This document shows, in pieces, positions 18,239-26,344 of a DNA stretch of 64,000 nucleotides; the first letter of the stretch is position 1, and the number at the start of each line of letters is the position of its first letter. Under the pieces are notes generated by a model. That model had not been told where the DNA came from. It searched no databases and was given only the letters and a program-made list of their open reading frames with translations. A program made the translations under genes and the position numbers. Location of the stretch: assembly GCA_014192425.1 (NCBI GenBank), contig BJHK01000007.1, positions 1 through 64,000 of the forward strand. The letters run 5' to 3'. This DNA comes from Planctomycetia bacterium (GTDB taxonomy: Bacteria; Planctomycetota; Planctomycetia; Pirellulales; UBA1268).

Positions 18239-18498
18239 CCGGCAGCGTCCACCGTCCCGGTCGGCGCGATCGGGAGCATCGGCAGCCCGGGATCGGTCGC
18301 GAGGCGAAACACGACACGGTCGGTGGACGCCGACTTGCCGGCCGCGCCGCCGTTGGTGAGCCGGAACGCGGTGTTCGCCTCGACCGCGGAGGTCGTGCCA
18401 CCGAGCACGATGCTGCCCGCACCGACGTGATTGGCCGAGAGGACCCAGCGGTCGCCGAGATAGACGCCCGAGCCGGCACCCGGTGCCCCGGCATCCAT
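18239..18498 (-). pseudogene. Fragment of a trypsin-like serine protease gene
   Basis: On the minus strand, the segment GSGVYLGDRWVLSANHVGAG and its continuation resemble the N-terminal barrel of PEP-CTERM trypsin-like proteases, including the catalytic His in SANHVG. Similarity stops where the fragment meets the 3' end of the plus-strand cytochrome-WD40 gene (stop at 18238). There is no signal peptide at the front and no Asp or Ser motif follows. I read it as a remnant, cut at its 3' side, not as a working gene. Confidence 0.5.
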
Positions 18499-18675
18499 AC
18501 CATTGATTTCTCATGCCGCCGCGCTGGTAATCGCTCCCCTGAAAGCAACGTTATCGCGTCCACCCGTCGCAGCTCGCGCCGGCAGTTCCCGTCGGCCACC
18601 TGGTGGCGGCGTACCATTCCCCGGAGGCGTTGCGGCCGCGGCAGGTCGCAACGTCGGAATGAGCCGGGTAGCGGC

Positions 18676-19893
18676 ATGACACGCGACGAAGGACAGGGAC
18701 CGCTCGCCGCCGTGGGGCGGATCGGCATCGGCAGGGTGGAGACGGTCGGCGAACCGCACGGCCTGCGGGTGGCGATTCCCATCCGCAGCCCACGGGGCAC
18801 GGTCGAGACGCTCCTCGGCACAGGCTCCGATCTGGGCGCCGCGATCGCCGCGGCGCTCGGGCCGCTGGCGCCGATTCCCTTCGCCGTCGAAAGCATGACG
18901 GTGATCGCCGGCCGGGGGCATACCGACGCCCGGCTGGCCCGCGTCCTCGTCAGGTCGCACGATGTCGACCGGCCGCGGTATGCCGCCGGCCACGCCGCAG
19001 CCGCGGGCGAGGCCACGGCCGCGGCCGTGGCCACTCTCCGCGCGCTCGCCGCCGGGGGCTACCTCGACCGCCGGCTGCTGCCGGCCGGCGCCCGCGACGT
19101 CGAGACCGCGACCGAACGGATCGTGGCGGGCATCGGCCGGCTCGTCCCCGCCGCGGCGCTGTCCCCCGAGACGGCGGGCGCCGTCCGCGAACTCGTAGCC
19201 CGCGAACTCAACCGGTTCGGCGAGGGGCAGGCGATCGTGGCGGCCCACAGCCCCGATCCGGCGGCCGTGCTCACCCGGTTCGACGCCCAGGCGGCGCTCC
19301 TCGAGGCGGACGGTGGAGCGAAGACCAGCGACACCGGCGCGGCGACCTGGTGGGAGTGGTTTCCGGGACTCGACAACGACCCGCGCACGCTCCGCGATGT
19401 GCTCGCCGAGATGCCGTCGGCGCCGGCGACAGCGATCCCGTGGATCGTGCGGCTGTTCGAGAACGACAAGAGTTGGCTCGGGCTGCACGGTGCCGTCGAC
19501 CTGCGGACGCACGACATGATCCACGTGCTCCTCGGCCGCGGGCTGCTCGACCAGGACGAGGCCTTCGTGATCGGCTTCACGATGGGGAGCACGCGGGCGG
19601 TGACGGCGCTGGAACGCTGGGTCTTCAGGCAGGCCGTTTCCACGCTCTACCCGGAGCCGTACCGGATCCCGCGGAAGATGCTCGCGGCCTACGACCTCGG
19701 CCTCGAGGCGGGCGCCGACATGGGCGTGCGGAACCTGCACCGGGCGATCCGCGACGAGATGCTCGACCGGCCGCTGGGCGAGACGCGGCGGGCGCTGGGG
19801 ATCGACACATCCCGGCTGCGCGAGTTCTATGCCCGGGAGCGGGCGGCCCTGCCGGGAACACTCGCCAGCCAGCGGCTGCCGGCCGCGGGCTGA
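18676..19893 (+). CDS. Uncharacterised protein with COQ4-like HDxxH-x11-E metal motif
   Basis: 405 aa, no signal peptide. The N-terminal ~120 residues (ending ATLRALAAGGYLDRR) recall the regulatory domain of alpha-isopropylmalate synthase, a weak resemblance. The C-terminal ~150 residues contain His279-Asp280-x-x-His283 followed by exactly 11 residues and Glu295 (RTHDMIHVLLG...DEAFVIGF). This is the zinc motif and spacing that defines COQ4, the ubiquinone-biosynthesis scaffold/decarboxylase. A helix-rich tail follows (FRQAVSTLYPEPYRIPRKML). Planctomycetes mainly use menaquinone, so a different role is likely. It sits alone between operons. Confidence 0.6.
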   Translation: MTRDEGQGPLAAVGRIGIGRVETVGEPHGLRVAIPIRSPRGTVETLLGTGSDLGAAIAAALGPLAPIPFAVESMTVIAGRGHTDARLARVLVRSHDVDRPRYAAGHAAAAGEATAAAVATLRALAAGGYLDRRLLPAGARDVETATERIVAGIGRLVPAAALSPETAGAVRELVARELNRFGEGQAIVAAHSPDPAAVLTRFDAQAALLEADGGAKTSDTGAATWWEWFPGLDNDPRTLRDVLAEMPSAPATAIPWIVRLFENDKSWLGLHGAVDLRTHDMIHVLLGRGLLDQDEAFVIGFTMGSTRAVTALERWVFRQAVSTLYPEPYRIPRKMLAAYDLGLEAGADMGVRNLHRAIRDEMLDRPLGETRRALGIDTSRLREFYARERAALPGTLASQRLPAAG

Positions 19894-19972
19894 GCGGCGG
19901 CGGCGCAGGTGATCTGGCTTTGCCCGGGGAGAGCGGTCAAGATTCCGTTCCATCCCCCGGAGCGTTTGCGGC

Positions 19973-20620
19973 ATGGAGTCCAGCCACCTTTCCCGCCTCG
20001 AGGTGGCCCAACTGTGGGCCGACCTCGTCAGCAAGGTGCTCGGCGCCTGCGCCATCGTCGTCGCGGCCTGGTGGACCTATGCGAACTTCACCGTCGAGCG
20101 AACCCACGACCCGACGATGGTGGTGAGCCTGTCGCCGCACGTCCATCCACTGCGCGGCGAGCAGATGCTGCTCAATGTCGACGTGGTCATGGAGAACATC
20201 GGCAAAGTGGCGATCAAGCCGCGGTTCCCCGGCCAGGCCGACGACCGGGACGTCGGCCTGGAGATCTCGATCGTCGAGATCGAGCCGCTGGCGGAGGCGG
20301 GGCCGGCGGCGGCAGCGAATGACGCCGGGCAGGCCGCGGAGGCCGATCCGCCCGTGCCGTGGTTCGACTGGACCCTGGGGGACGGCAATCCGCGGACGCT
20401 GCTCCTGAAGCGGAACCTGCTGGCGACGAACGAGGATTACCGCGGCCGCCGCTACCTGCTCAATCCCGGCGTCCGCTATCGGGAGCCGTTCGCCTGCATC
20501 GTCGAGCGCGGCAAGCTGTATGCGATCCGGGCCCGGTTCTGGACCGACCGCGGCGCCGTCGCCGACCTCGTCTATATCGACACGATGTCCGGCCCGGCCG
20601 CCGCCGGTTCCATCCCCTGA
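19973..20620 (+). CDS. Hypothetical membrane-anchored protein
   Basis: 215 aa. Residues ~18-40 (LVSKVLGACAIVVAAWWTYA) form a single N-terminal membrane helix. The rest is predicted to be a beta-rich exported domain (VSLSPHVHPLRGEQMLLNVD, VVMENIGKVAIKPRFPGQ) with an Ala/Glu-rich linker around residue 105. No family was recognised. It starts 79 bp after the COQ4-like gene and ends 82 bp before the esterase, in the same direction. Confidence 0.65.
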   Translation: MESSHLSRLEVAQLWADLVSKVLGACAIVVAAWWTYANFTVERTHDPTMVVSLSPHVHPLRGEQMLLNVDVVMENIGKVAIKPRFPGQADDRDVGLEISIVEIEPLAEAGPAAAANDAGQAAEADPPVPWFDWTLGDGNPRTLLLKRNLLATNEDYRGRRYLLNPGVRYREPFACIVERGKLYAIRARFWTDRGAVADLVYIDTMSGPAAAGSIP

Positions 20621-20702
20621 CCACCGCGGTATGATCGCCGTGCGACTCGGCCGCCGGCAGGGCCGGCGCGGACGCCCGAGCGAATCGCGGGAGAGGGTTG
20701 CC

Positions 20703-22166
20703 ATGCTGGGACGACGGATCGGTGGCTGGCTGGTTGCGGCACTGCTCGCGCCCTCGATCGCCGTCGGACAGGTGGTGGTGCACGGCTCGGGGGGGCAGCA
20801 GATGCGCGGCGAGCGGATCGAGCCCGCCGGCGACGACGGCTACACATTCGAGATCTACCGCGGCATGAAGCAGCGGATTCCGAAGGCAGCCGTGGCCCTC
20901 ATCGAGGAGCCGCCGGCGTTGCCGGGAGGGCCGCCGCGGGCCGCGCCGCGCGAACCGCGGCAGCGGCTCACCGACGCCGACCGCGCCGAACTGGAGGGGC
21001 TGCTGAAGGCGTACTTCGCCGCCGCCGCCGATCCAGCCGAGCAGGCGCGGATCCGCGGCGCATTGCGGGAGCGGGACACGCTGCCGGCGGACGAAGTGGC
21101 CGCATTCACGCGCCGGATCCGGGCACTGGCCATGCAGGGGCCGAAGCTCGCGGCGGGCACGGGCAAGTTCGACCATCCGCGGTTCCCCGGGGTCGTGCAC
21201 GTGCAGGTGCATGCCGGCAAGGCCGAGGCCGGCGGCAAACTTCCGGTGTTCCTCGCGCTGCATGGCGGCGGTGACCAGTCGGGCGACTGGAACAGCGGCA
21301 CCGGCATGTTCTTCGGGCCGGCGCGGGCCGGCCTCGGCGGCTGCGTGCTCATCGCGCCGTCGGTGCTCGAGCAGCGCTACGCGGAGTGGGGCCGCAACCC
21401 GGCCGAGGAGGAGTACGTCAAGGAGATCCTCAAGGCGGCGAAGCGCACCTGGGACATCGACACCGACCGGGTGTACATCGGCGGCCACTCGATGGGGGGC
21501 TACGGCACGTGGCACATCGGCGGCCACCAGGCCGACGTGTTCGCGGGGCTCGTGGCGGCCGCCGGCGGCATCCTCACCGGTCAAAGCGTCGGTGAGGCCT
21601 GGGGCTGGGGCGTGATCGGCAACCTGATGCACACCCCGGTGACGTTCATCCACGGCACGAAGGACGGCCCGTCGCCGGTGTGGAGCGACCAGCAGGCGAA
21701 CCGGATCCTCGACGAGCTGGAGAAGCGGCACCCGGGCTGCTACGTCCACCGCTACGTCGAGATTCCCGACGGCGACCACGGGGCGCCCGTGGGGGGCGTG
21801 AAGGCCGGCGTGGAGTGGGTGATCGAGCGGCGCCGCGACCCGGCCCCGAAGGCGGTCGCCTGGGAGCCGACGCGGCCGTTCGTGAAGCACTTCCACTGGC
21901 TGCGGGTGGAGCGGCCGGCGATGTTCCAGCGGCTCGAGGCGCGGATCGACGGCAACACGATCGAGGTGGCCACGCGGCGGCTGCCGGACGGGTTCAGCCT
22001 GCTCCTCAACGATCGGCTCGTCGACCTCGGGCGGCCGGTGACGGTGAACGTGGACGGAGCACAGGCGTTCCACGGCCTCGTGCAGCCGAGCATCAGCGCG
22101 ATCCTCGACAGCATCGACGACAAGCTCGACGAGCGGATGGTGTACACGGCGCGGATCGACTTCTGA
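20703..22166 (+). CDS. Secreted alpha/beta-hydrolase (predicted esterase)
   Basis: 487 aa with signal peptide (MLGRRIGGWLVAALLAPSIA). Residues ~150-390 are an alpha/beta-hydrolase core: KLPVFLALHGGGDQSGDW provides the oxyanion-hole strand, YIGGHSMGGYGTWHIGGH the nucleophile elbow (Ser in G-H-S-M-G), and IPDGDHGAP the likely catalytic His. This is the pattern of secreted PHB-depolymerase/feruloyl-esterase-like hydrolases. An N-terminal ~60-residue piece (FEIYRGMKQRIPKAAVALIE) and a C-terminal beta region of ~100 residues flank it. The true ester substrate is not readable. It stands alone in the plus direction. Confidence 0.82.
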   Translation: MLGRRIGGWLVAALLAPSIAVGQVVVHGSGGQQMRGERIEPAGDDGYTFEIYRGMKQRIPKAAVALIEEPPALPGGPPRAAPREPRQRLTDADRAELEGLLKAYFAAAADPAEQARIRGALRERDTLPADEVAAFTRRIRALAMQGPKLAAGTGKFDHPRFPGVVHVQVHAGKAEAGGKLPVFLALHGGGDQSGDWNSGTGMFFGPARAGLGGCVLIAPSVLEQRYAEWGRNPAEEEYVKEILKAAKRTWDIDTDRVYIGGHSMGGYGTWHIGGHQADVFAGLVAAAGGILTGQSVGEAWGWGVIGNLMHTPVTFIHGTKDGPSPVWSDQQANRILDELEKRHPGCYVHRYVEIPDGDHGAPVGGVKAGVEWVIERRRDPAPKAVAWEPTRPFVKHFHWLRVERPAMFQRLEARIDGNTIEVATRRLPDGFSLLLNDRLVDLGRPVTVNVDGAQAFHGLVQPSISAILDSIDDKLDERMVYTARIDF

Positions 22167-22319
22167 CCGCCCGACGCACGCGCATCCCGAAGCGGCGGCG
22201 GCGCGGCAGTTGCCGGGCGGCCGTCCATCTGCGATACTCTTGGCCGCACGTAGAAGGCGGCTCCGTGCCGAGGGACATCAGACGGATTCCCCGGTTTTCT
22301 TCACCAGGAGCCTGCATCA

Positions 22320-23156
22320 ATGCCCGCCTTCGCCCCCGATTCCGTGCCCCTGCCGGCCGCATCGTCGCACGGGTTCCTCATCGACATGGACGGCGTCGTC
22401 TACCGGGGTACCGAACTGATCCCCGGCGCCGACCGCTTCGTGCGACATCTCCTCGAGCACCAGTTGCCGTTCCTGTTCCTCACCAACAACAGCCAGCGCA
22501 CGCGGCGCGACGTGGTGACCAAGCTTCATCGTCTCGGCATCGACGTCGACGAATCGCACATCTTCACCTGCGCCATGGCGACGGCCCGGTTCCTGGCCTG
22601 GCAGAAGCCGGGGGGCACGGCCTACGTGATCGGCGAGGGAGGGCTGTTGCAGGCGCTCCATCACAACGGATATTCGATCGTCGATCACGATCCCGATTAC
22701 GTCGTGGTCGGCGAGGGCCGCACCGTGACCTACGAGATGGTGGAGACGGCCATCCGCATGGTGATGAAGGGCGCCCGGCTGATCGCCACCAACCTCGACC
22801 CGAACTGTCCGACGCAGGCCGGCCCGCGGCCCGGATGCGGCGCGGTGGTGGCGATGCTGGAGACCGCCACCGGCCGGCGCGCGTTCAGCGTCGGCAAGCC
22901 GAGCCCCGTGATGATGCGCATGGCGCGGTCCGTGCTGGGAACCGAGTCCTCGCGCACGACGATGATCGGCGACACGATGGAGACCGACATTCTCGGCGGA
23001 GTCCAGCTCGGCTACCGGACGATCCTCGTCCTCTCCGGAGCGACGCGTCGCGTTGATCTGGAGGCCTTCGCCTACAAGCCCGACATCGTCGTCGACTCGA
23101 TCGCCGATCTGTCGGCGCCCGACCTGGCCGGAATCGGCAGTCGCAGCGTGGCCTGA
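22320..23156 (+). CDS. HAD-IIA family phosphatase (NagD-like)
   Basis: 278 aa. The HAD motifs are LIDMDGVVYRG (nucleophile Asp and the Asp acid/base), LFLTNNSQRTRR (motif II), a conserved lysine in VGKPSPVMMRMA, and TMIGDTMETDILGG (motif IV). The C2A cap between motifs II and III (HIFTCAMATARFL... NLDPNCP) marks subclass IIA, as in NagD and 4-nitrophenyl phosphatases. It is probably a cytosolic phosphatase for small phosphorylated metabolites or nucleotides. It converges on the ppk2 gene 19 bp away. Confidence 0.9.
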   Translation: MPAFAPDSVPLPAASSHGFLIDMDGVVYRGTELIPGADRFVRHLLEHQLPFLFLTNNSQRTRRDVVTKLHRLGIDVDESHIFTCAMATARFLAWQKPGGTAYVIGEGGLLQALHHNGYSIVDHDPDYVVVGEGRTVTYEMVETAIRMVMKGARLIATNLDPNCPTQAGPRPGCGAVVAMLETATGRRAFSVGKPSPVMMRMARSVLGTESSRTTMIGDTMETDILGGVQLGYRTILVLSGATRRVDLEAFAYKPDIVVDSIADLSAPDLAGIGSRSVA

Positions 23157-23175
23157 GCGGGCCCCGCCCGGACCG

Positions 23176-24072
23176 TCACTCGGCGAGCAGCGTGCGGCGG
23201 GCATCCTCGATCCGGCGCTTCTGCTCCGCGTCGACGGGGGGCCACTCGAGGCCCAGGCCGCGGATCGTGCCGGCGAGGACCGCCGCCACGACCGAACGGC
23301 TCACCCATTTGCGATCCGCCGGCACCACGTACCACGGAGCCTGCTCCGTGCTCGTCGTGGCGATCGCCTCCTCGTAGGCCTCCATGTAGCGGTCCCAGTG
23401 CTGTCGCTCGGCGACGTCGCTGGCGGAGAACTTCCAGTGCTTCGCCGGATCGTCGATGCGGTCGAGGAACCGGCGCTTCTGCTCCTTGCGCGACACGTTG
23501 AGGAAGAACTTGACGATCGCCGTTCCGTTGCGGTTCAGGTGTCGCTCGAAGGCGTTGATGTCGTCGAACCGCTGGTGCCAGGTCTTCTCGGTGGCCTCGA
23601 TTCCCGGAATCCGCTGGGCCTCGAGGAGGTGCGGATGAACGCGGACGATCAGCACCTCCTCGTAGTAGGAGCGGTTGAAGATGCCGATCCGGCCGCGCTC
23701 GGGGAGGCGGCGCATGCACCGCCAGAGGTAGGTGTGGTCGAGTTCCTCCGCCGAGGGATGCTTGAAACTCGTCACCTCGACACCCTGGGGATTGACCCCG
23801 GACATGACGTGCTTGATCGCCCCGTCCTTGCCCGCCGCGTCCATGGCCTGAAAGATGACGAGCACGCTCCACGTGTCGGAGGCATAGAGCAGTTCCTGCA
23901 TCGTCGTCAGTTCGGCGACGCTCTCGGCGAGGATCTCGGCGGCCGTCTCCATCCGCTGCTTCTTGTCGATGCTGTCGTCGCCGTCCCAGCCGGGATCATG
24001 GTCGGCGAGGCGAAAGCCGCCGCCGGGCGGAACGCGAAACAGGCGCTGGACCTCGGCGAAGTCGATCGGCAT
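23176..24072 (-). CDS. ppk2: Polyphosphate kinase 2 family protein
   Basis: 298 aa from ATG 24072. The core is a P-loop kinase fold: Walker A VIFQAMDAAGKDGAIKHV, lid/Walker B region RIGIFNRSYYEEVLIVRVHP, and downstream arginines in RKEQKRRFLDRIDD and VPADRKWVSR. Size and the PxGVEVTSFKHPSAEE segment match polyphosphate:nucleotide phosphotransferases of the PPK2 group. It would move phosphate between polyphosphate and nucleoside mono- or diphosphates; which one cannot be read. It stands alone, convergent with the NagD-like gene. Confidence 0.92.
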   Translation of the reverse strand: MPIDFAEVQRLFRVPPGGGFRLADHDPGWDGDDSIDKKQRMETAAEILAESVAELTTMQELLYASDTWSVLVIFQAMDAAGKDGAIKHVMSGVNPQGVEVTSFKHPSAEELDHTYLWRCMRRLPERGRIGIFNRSYYEEVLIVRVHPHLLEAQRIPGIEATEKTWHQRFDDINAFERHLNRNGTAIVKFFLNVSRKEQKRRFLDRIDDPAKHWKFSASDVAERQHWDRYMEAYEEAIATTSTEQAPWYVVPADRKWVSRSVVAAVLAGTIRGLGLEWPPVDAEQKRRIEDARRTLLAE

Positions 24073-24158
24073 CGGCAGGCCTCCGGGGAGTCCGCCCGGG
24101 GCTCCGGGCGGCGGCCGGACAGCATAGCGGATGGGGCCGTGGTGGTCGCCGGCCCGGA

Positions 24159-24854
24159 TCAACGCCCGCCGTCGCGCCGCAGGCCGCGAAACGGTTCGTG
24201 GATGCGCACCGCGAAGAGCAGTTCACTCGCCGGCGCCGTCATTCGTGGACCGGCCGCCTCGAGGCCGGAGAAGCGGTAGCCTGCGTCGAACGTCACCCGG
24301 TCCGTGGCCGCGTAGGTGATGCCGGCGCCGGCCTGCCAGCCGAGTCCCGATCGCGACGCCGCGTCGGCGGGGAGGGACCGGCGCATGCCGACGCCGATCC
24401 CGCCCCCCGCGTACACGCCGAGGTGGCTCGTGAGTGGCAGGTCGCGCCAGACGTTGGCCATCGTCGTCCATTCCTCGGCGAACGCCGGAGACGGCGCCGC
24501 GCCCGTGGTGACGCCGGCAGGCTTCCCGCCGCCGGCGAGCGGCTGCCGGCGGCGGGCCTCGAGTTCGAGACGCATGTCACCGATGGGGCGTGGCACGGAG
24601 ACTCCGCAGGCGCCCTGCCCAGCCACGAGCGGGACAGTGGCACCGGCGGCCGACTGGCCGACCGTCGAGCCGACCATACCCGTCGCGTACATCCGCCGGT
24701 CCGCGACGGGCCGGTCCAGCCGGCCGTCATCGAACGCGGGAGCGACGGCCCGGCGGTCGTCGGCGGCGCTGCCCGTGCCGGCCGCGGCCAGCGCGACAAC
24801 CACGGCCACCGGGAACAGGCTCGGGGAGTGGCGACGAGCGGCGGCTGCATCCAT
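24159..24854 (-). CDS. Outer-membrane beta-barrel protein (porin/OmpA-barrel type)
   Basis: 231 aa from ATG 24854 (ATG 24893 also possible). The signal peptide is SLFPVAVVVALAAAGTGSAA. After a variable middle region, the C-terminal ~110 residues show barrel strands: SHLGVYAGGGIGVGMRRS, LGWQAGAGITYAATDRVTFD, AGYRFSGLE and a last strand ELLFAVRIHEPF. This resembles small 8-stranded Opa/OmpX-like barrels. It lies 86 bp upstream of ppk2 on the same strand, with no evidence of a functional link. It is preceded by ~270 bp in which I see nothing recognisable. Confidence 0.65.
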   Translation of the reverse strand: MDAAAARRHSPSLFPVAVVVALAAAGTGSAADDRRAVAPAFDDGRLDRPVADRRMYATGMVGSTVGQSAAGATVPLVAGQGACGVSVPRPIGDMRLELEARRRQPLAGGGKPAGVTTGAAPSPAFAEEWTTMANVWRDLPLTSHLGVYAGGGIGVGMRRSLPADAASRSGLGWQAGAGITYAATDRVTFDAGYRFSGLEAAGPRMTAPASELLFAVRIHEPFRGLRRDGGR

Positions 24855-25123
24855 GCGACGGTGATCCCGGAGAGGACGGCCTTCCGTAGCCATCCGCGAT
24901 CGATGGTATGCCGCCGGCCAGCGAAAGTGGACGATGGCCGCGGAAACAAAGGGCTTCAAGGTCCGGGACAGTTGGCGTGGGAGGAGGGCTGCCCGGGCTG
25001 CGGCACGGGACGTAACTGCCGACGAAGGCGATCGCGTCGAGGGAAGGGGCGTGCATGGTGGCCTCCGGGGCGAGGGGCGGGCCTCCCGGCCGACGCAGGC
25101 GAATCCATGCACGGCAACGATGC

Positions 25124-25447
25124 TATTGACCGATGAAAAGTAGATTCATGAGCAGCAGCGACACATCCCCGTCGCGATGCGACGGCAGACGATGAATGGT
25201 TTATACGGGTCACACTTGACCCTCGCGCGGTTCGCTGGTCGGGGCTACCCATGCCCCATCGCCGGACGTTCGCGGATGCCATCGTGGCATCCGCTCACTC
25301 AGACCGGCCCGCGCTTCGGCATCCTGCCTTCGCTTGGCCGCTCAAGCCGGCTCCTGGGCCATGGGCAACCCCGCCCGATTCGATGGTTCAGCAGGATCGT
25401 TTGGGGCGCGAGGATGAAGTGGGCACCGTATTCGTCATGCCTCAATA
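25124..25447. mobile_element. MITE-like element, copy 1 (TA-flanked, 324 bp)
   Basis: Starts TA-TTGACCGATG and ends CATGCCTCAA-TA, so imperfect inverted ends lie inside a TA duplication. Bases 25124-25200 match 59811-59887, and the last ~13 bases match the other end of that copy. Copy 1 carries ~230 extra internal bases. On the minus strand, the conserved part reads HRDGDVSLLLMNLLFIGQ-stop, possibly the tail of the parent element's protein. No transposase is encoded. TA duplication suggests mobilisation by an IS630/Tc1-mariner-type transposase (inference). Confidence 0.7.
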
Positions 25448-25539
25448 GGCGGGCGGAAAGGGGCAGGGACAGCCGCTGCGCCGAGCCGCAGGGAACGTGC
25501 TACCCTTCCCGTCGGTCAGTTTCCCGAAACGGCTTCCGC

Positions 25540-26301
25540 ATGGTCGAAGTCAGCGCCGTCACGCTCGTCTCGCTCGCCGCCGGATTCGTCAATTCCATCG
25601 CCGGTGGTGGCGGCCTCGTGTCGCTGCCGCTGCTCCTCGGCCTGTTCCCGGCGGCTCCGCCGGCGACGCTCTTCGGCACCAACAAGGCCGCGATGGTCTG
25701 GGGCACCGGCTGGGCCGCGGCCGTCTACGCCCGCCGGGTGCGGCTTCCCTGGGCGACGCTTGTTCCGGCCCTGGTCGCGGCGGCCGCCGGCGGCGTCGTC
25801 GGCGCCCGGCTCGTGACACTCGTCTCCCCCGACTGGCTGCGCCGGCTGCTGCCGGCGCTGTTGGCGGTGGTGCTCGTGGTCGTCGTGCGGCAGCCCGGCC
25901 TGGGGAGCGTGCACGCTCCACGTCATCCCGGCCGCCGGGAGGCGGTCCTGGCGACGGCGGCCGCGGCGCTGCTCGGCCTGTACGACGGCTTCTTCGGTCC
26001 GGGGACCGGCAGCTTCTTCATCTTCTTCTTCGTGCGCGTGCTCGGCTTCGACTTTCTTCACGCGCTGGCCTGCTCCAAGCTGCTCAACGCCGCCACGAAC
26101 CTCGGCTCGCTGGCGTCGTTCGGCTGGAGCGGCAATGTCTGGTGGCACTTCATGCTGCCGATGGCGCTGGCGAACGTGGTGGGGAGCGCGGCGGGGGCGC
26201 GGCTGGCCATGAAGCACGGCTCGCCGTTCATTCGCGGCGTGTTCATCGCCGTGGTCGGCGGCCTGATCCTCAAGGCCGGCTACGACGGCTCCTGGCGGTA
26301 G
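25540..26301 (+). CDS. TSUP (DUF81/TauE-SafE) family membrane permease
   Basis: 253 aa from ATG 25540, which begins immediately before the first helix. The protein shows 7-8 hydrophobic helices in two related halves. The first half has LAAGFVNSIAGGGGLVSLPL and the second LGLYDGFFGPGTGSFFIFFF, the duplicated glycine-rich signature of the family. The loop LFGTNKAAMVWGTGWAA is also typical. TSUP proteins export or import sulfite, sulfonates or other small anions. Nothing nearby indicates the substrate. It lies 90 bp after the end of the MITE-like element. Confidence 0.9.
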   Translation: MVEVSAVTLVSLAAGFVNSIAGGGGLVSLPLLLGLFPAAPPATLFGTNKAAMVWGTGWAAAVYARRVRLPWATLVPALVAAAAGGVVGARLVTLVSPDWLRRLLPALLAVVLVVVVRQPGLGSVHAPRHPGRREAVLATAAAALLGLYDGFFGPGTGSFFIFFFVRVLGFDFLHALACSKLLNAATNLGSLASFGWSGNVWWHFMLPMALANVVGSAAGARLAMKHGSPFIRGVFIAVVGGLILKAGYDGSWR

Positions 26302-26344
26302 CCGGACCGCCGTCACACGCCCGTGGCGAAACCGCTGCGGTCCG

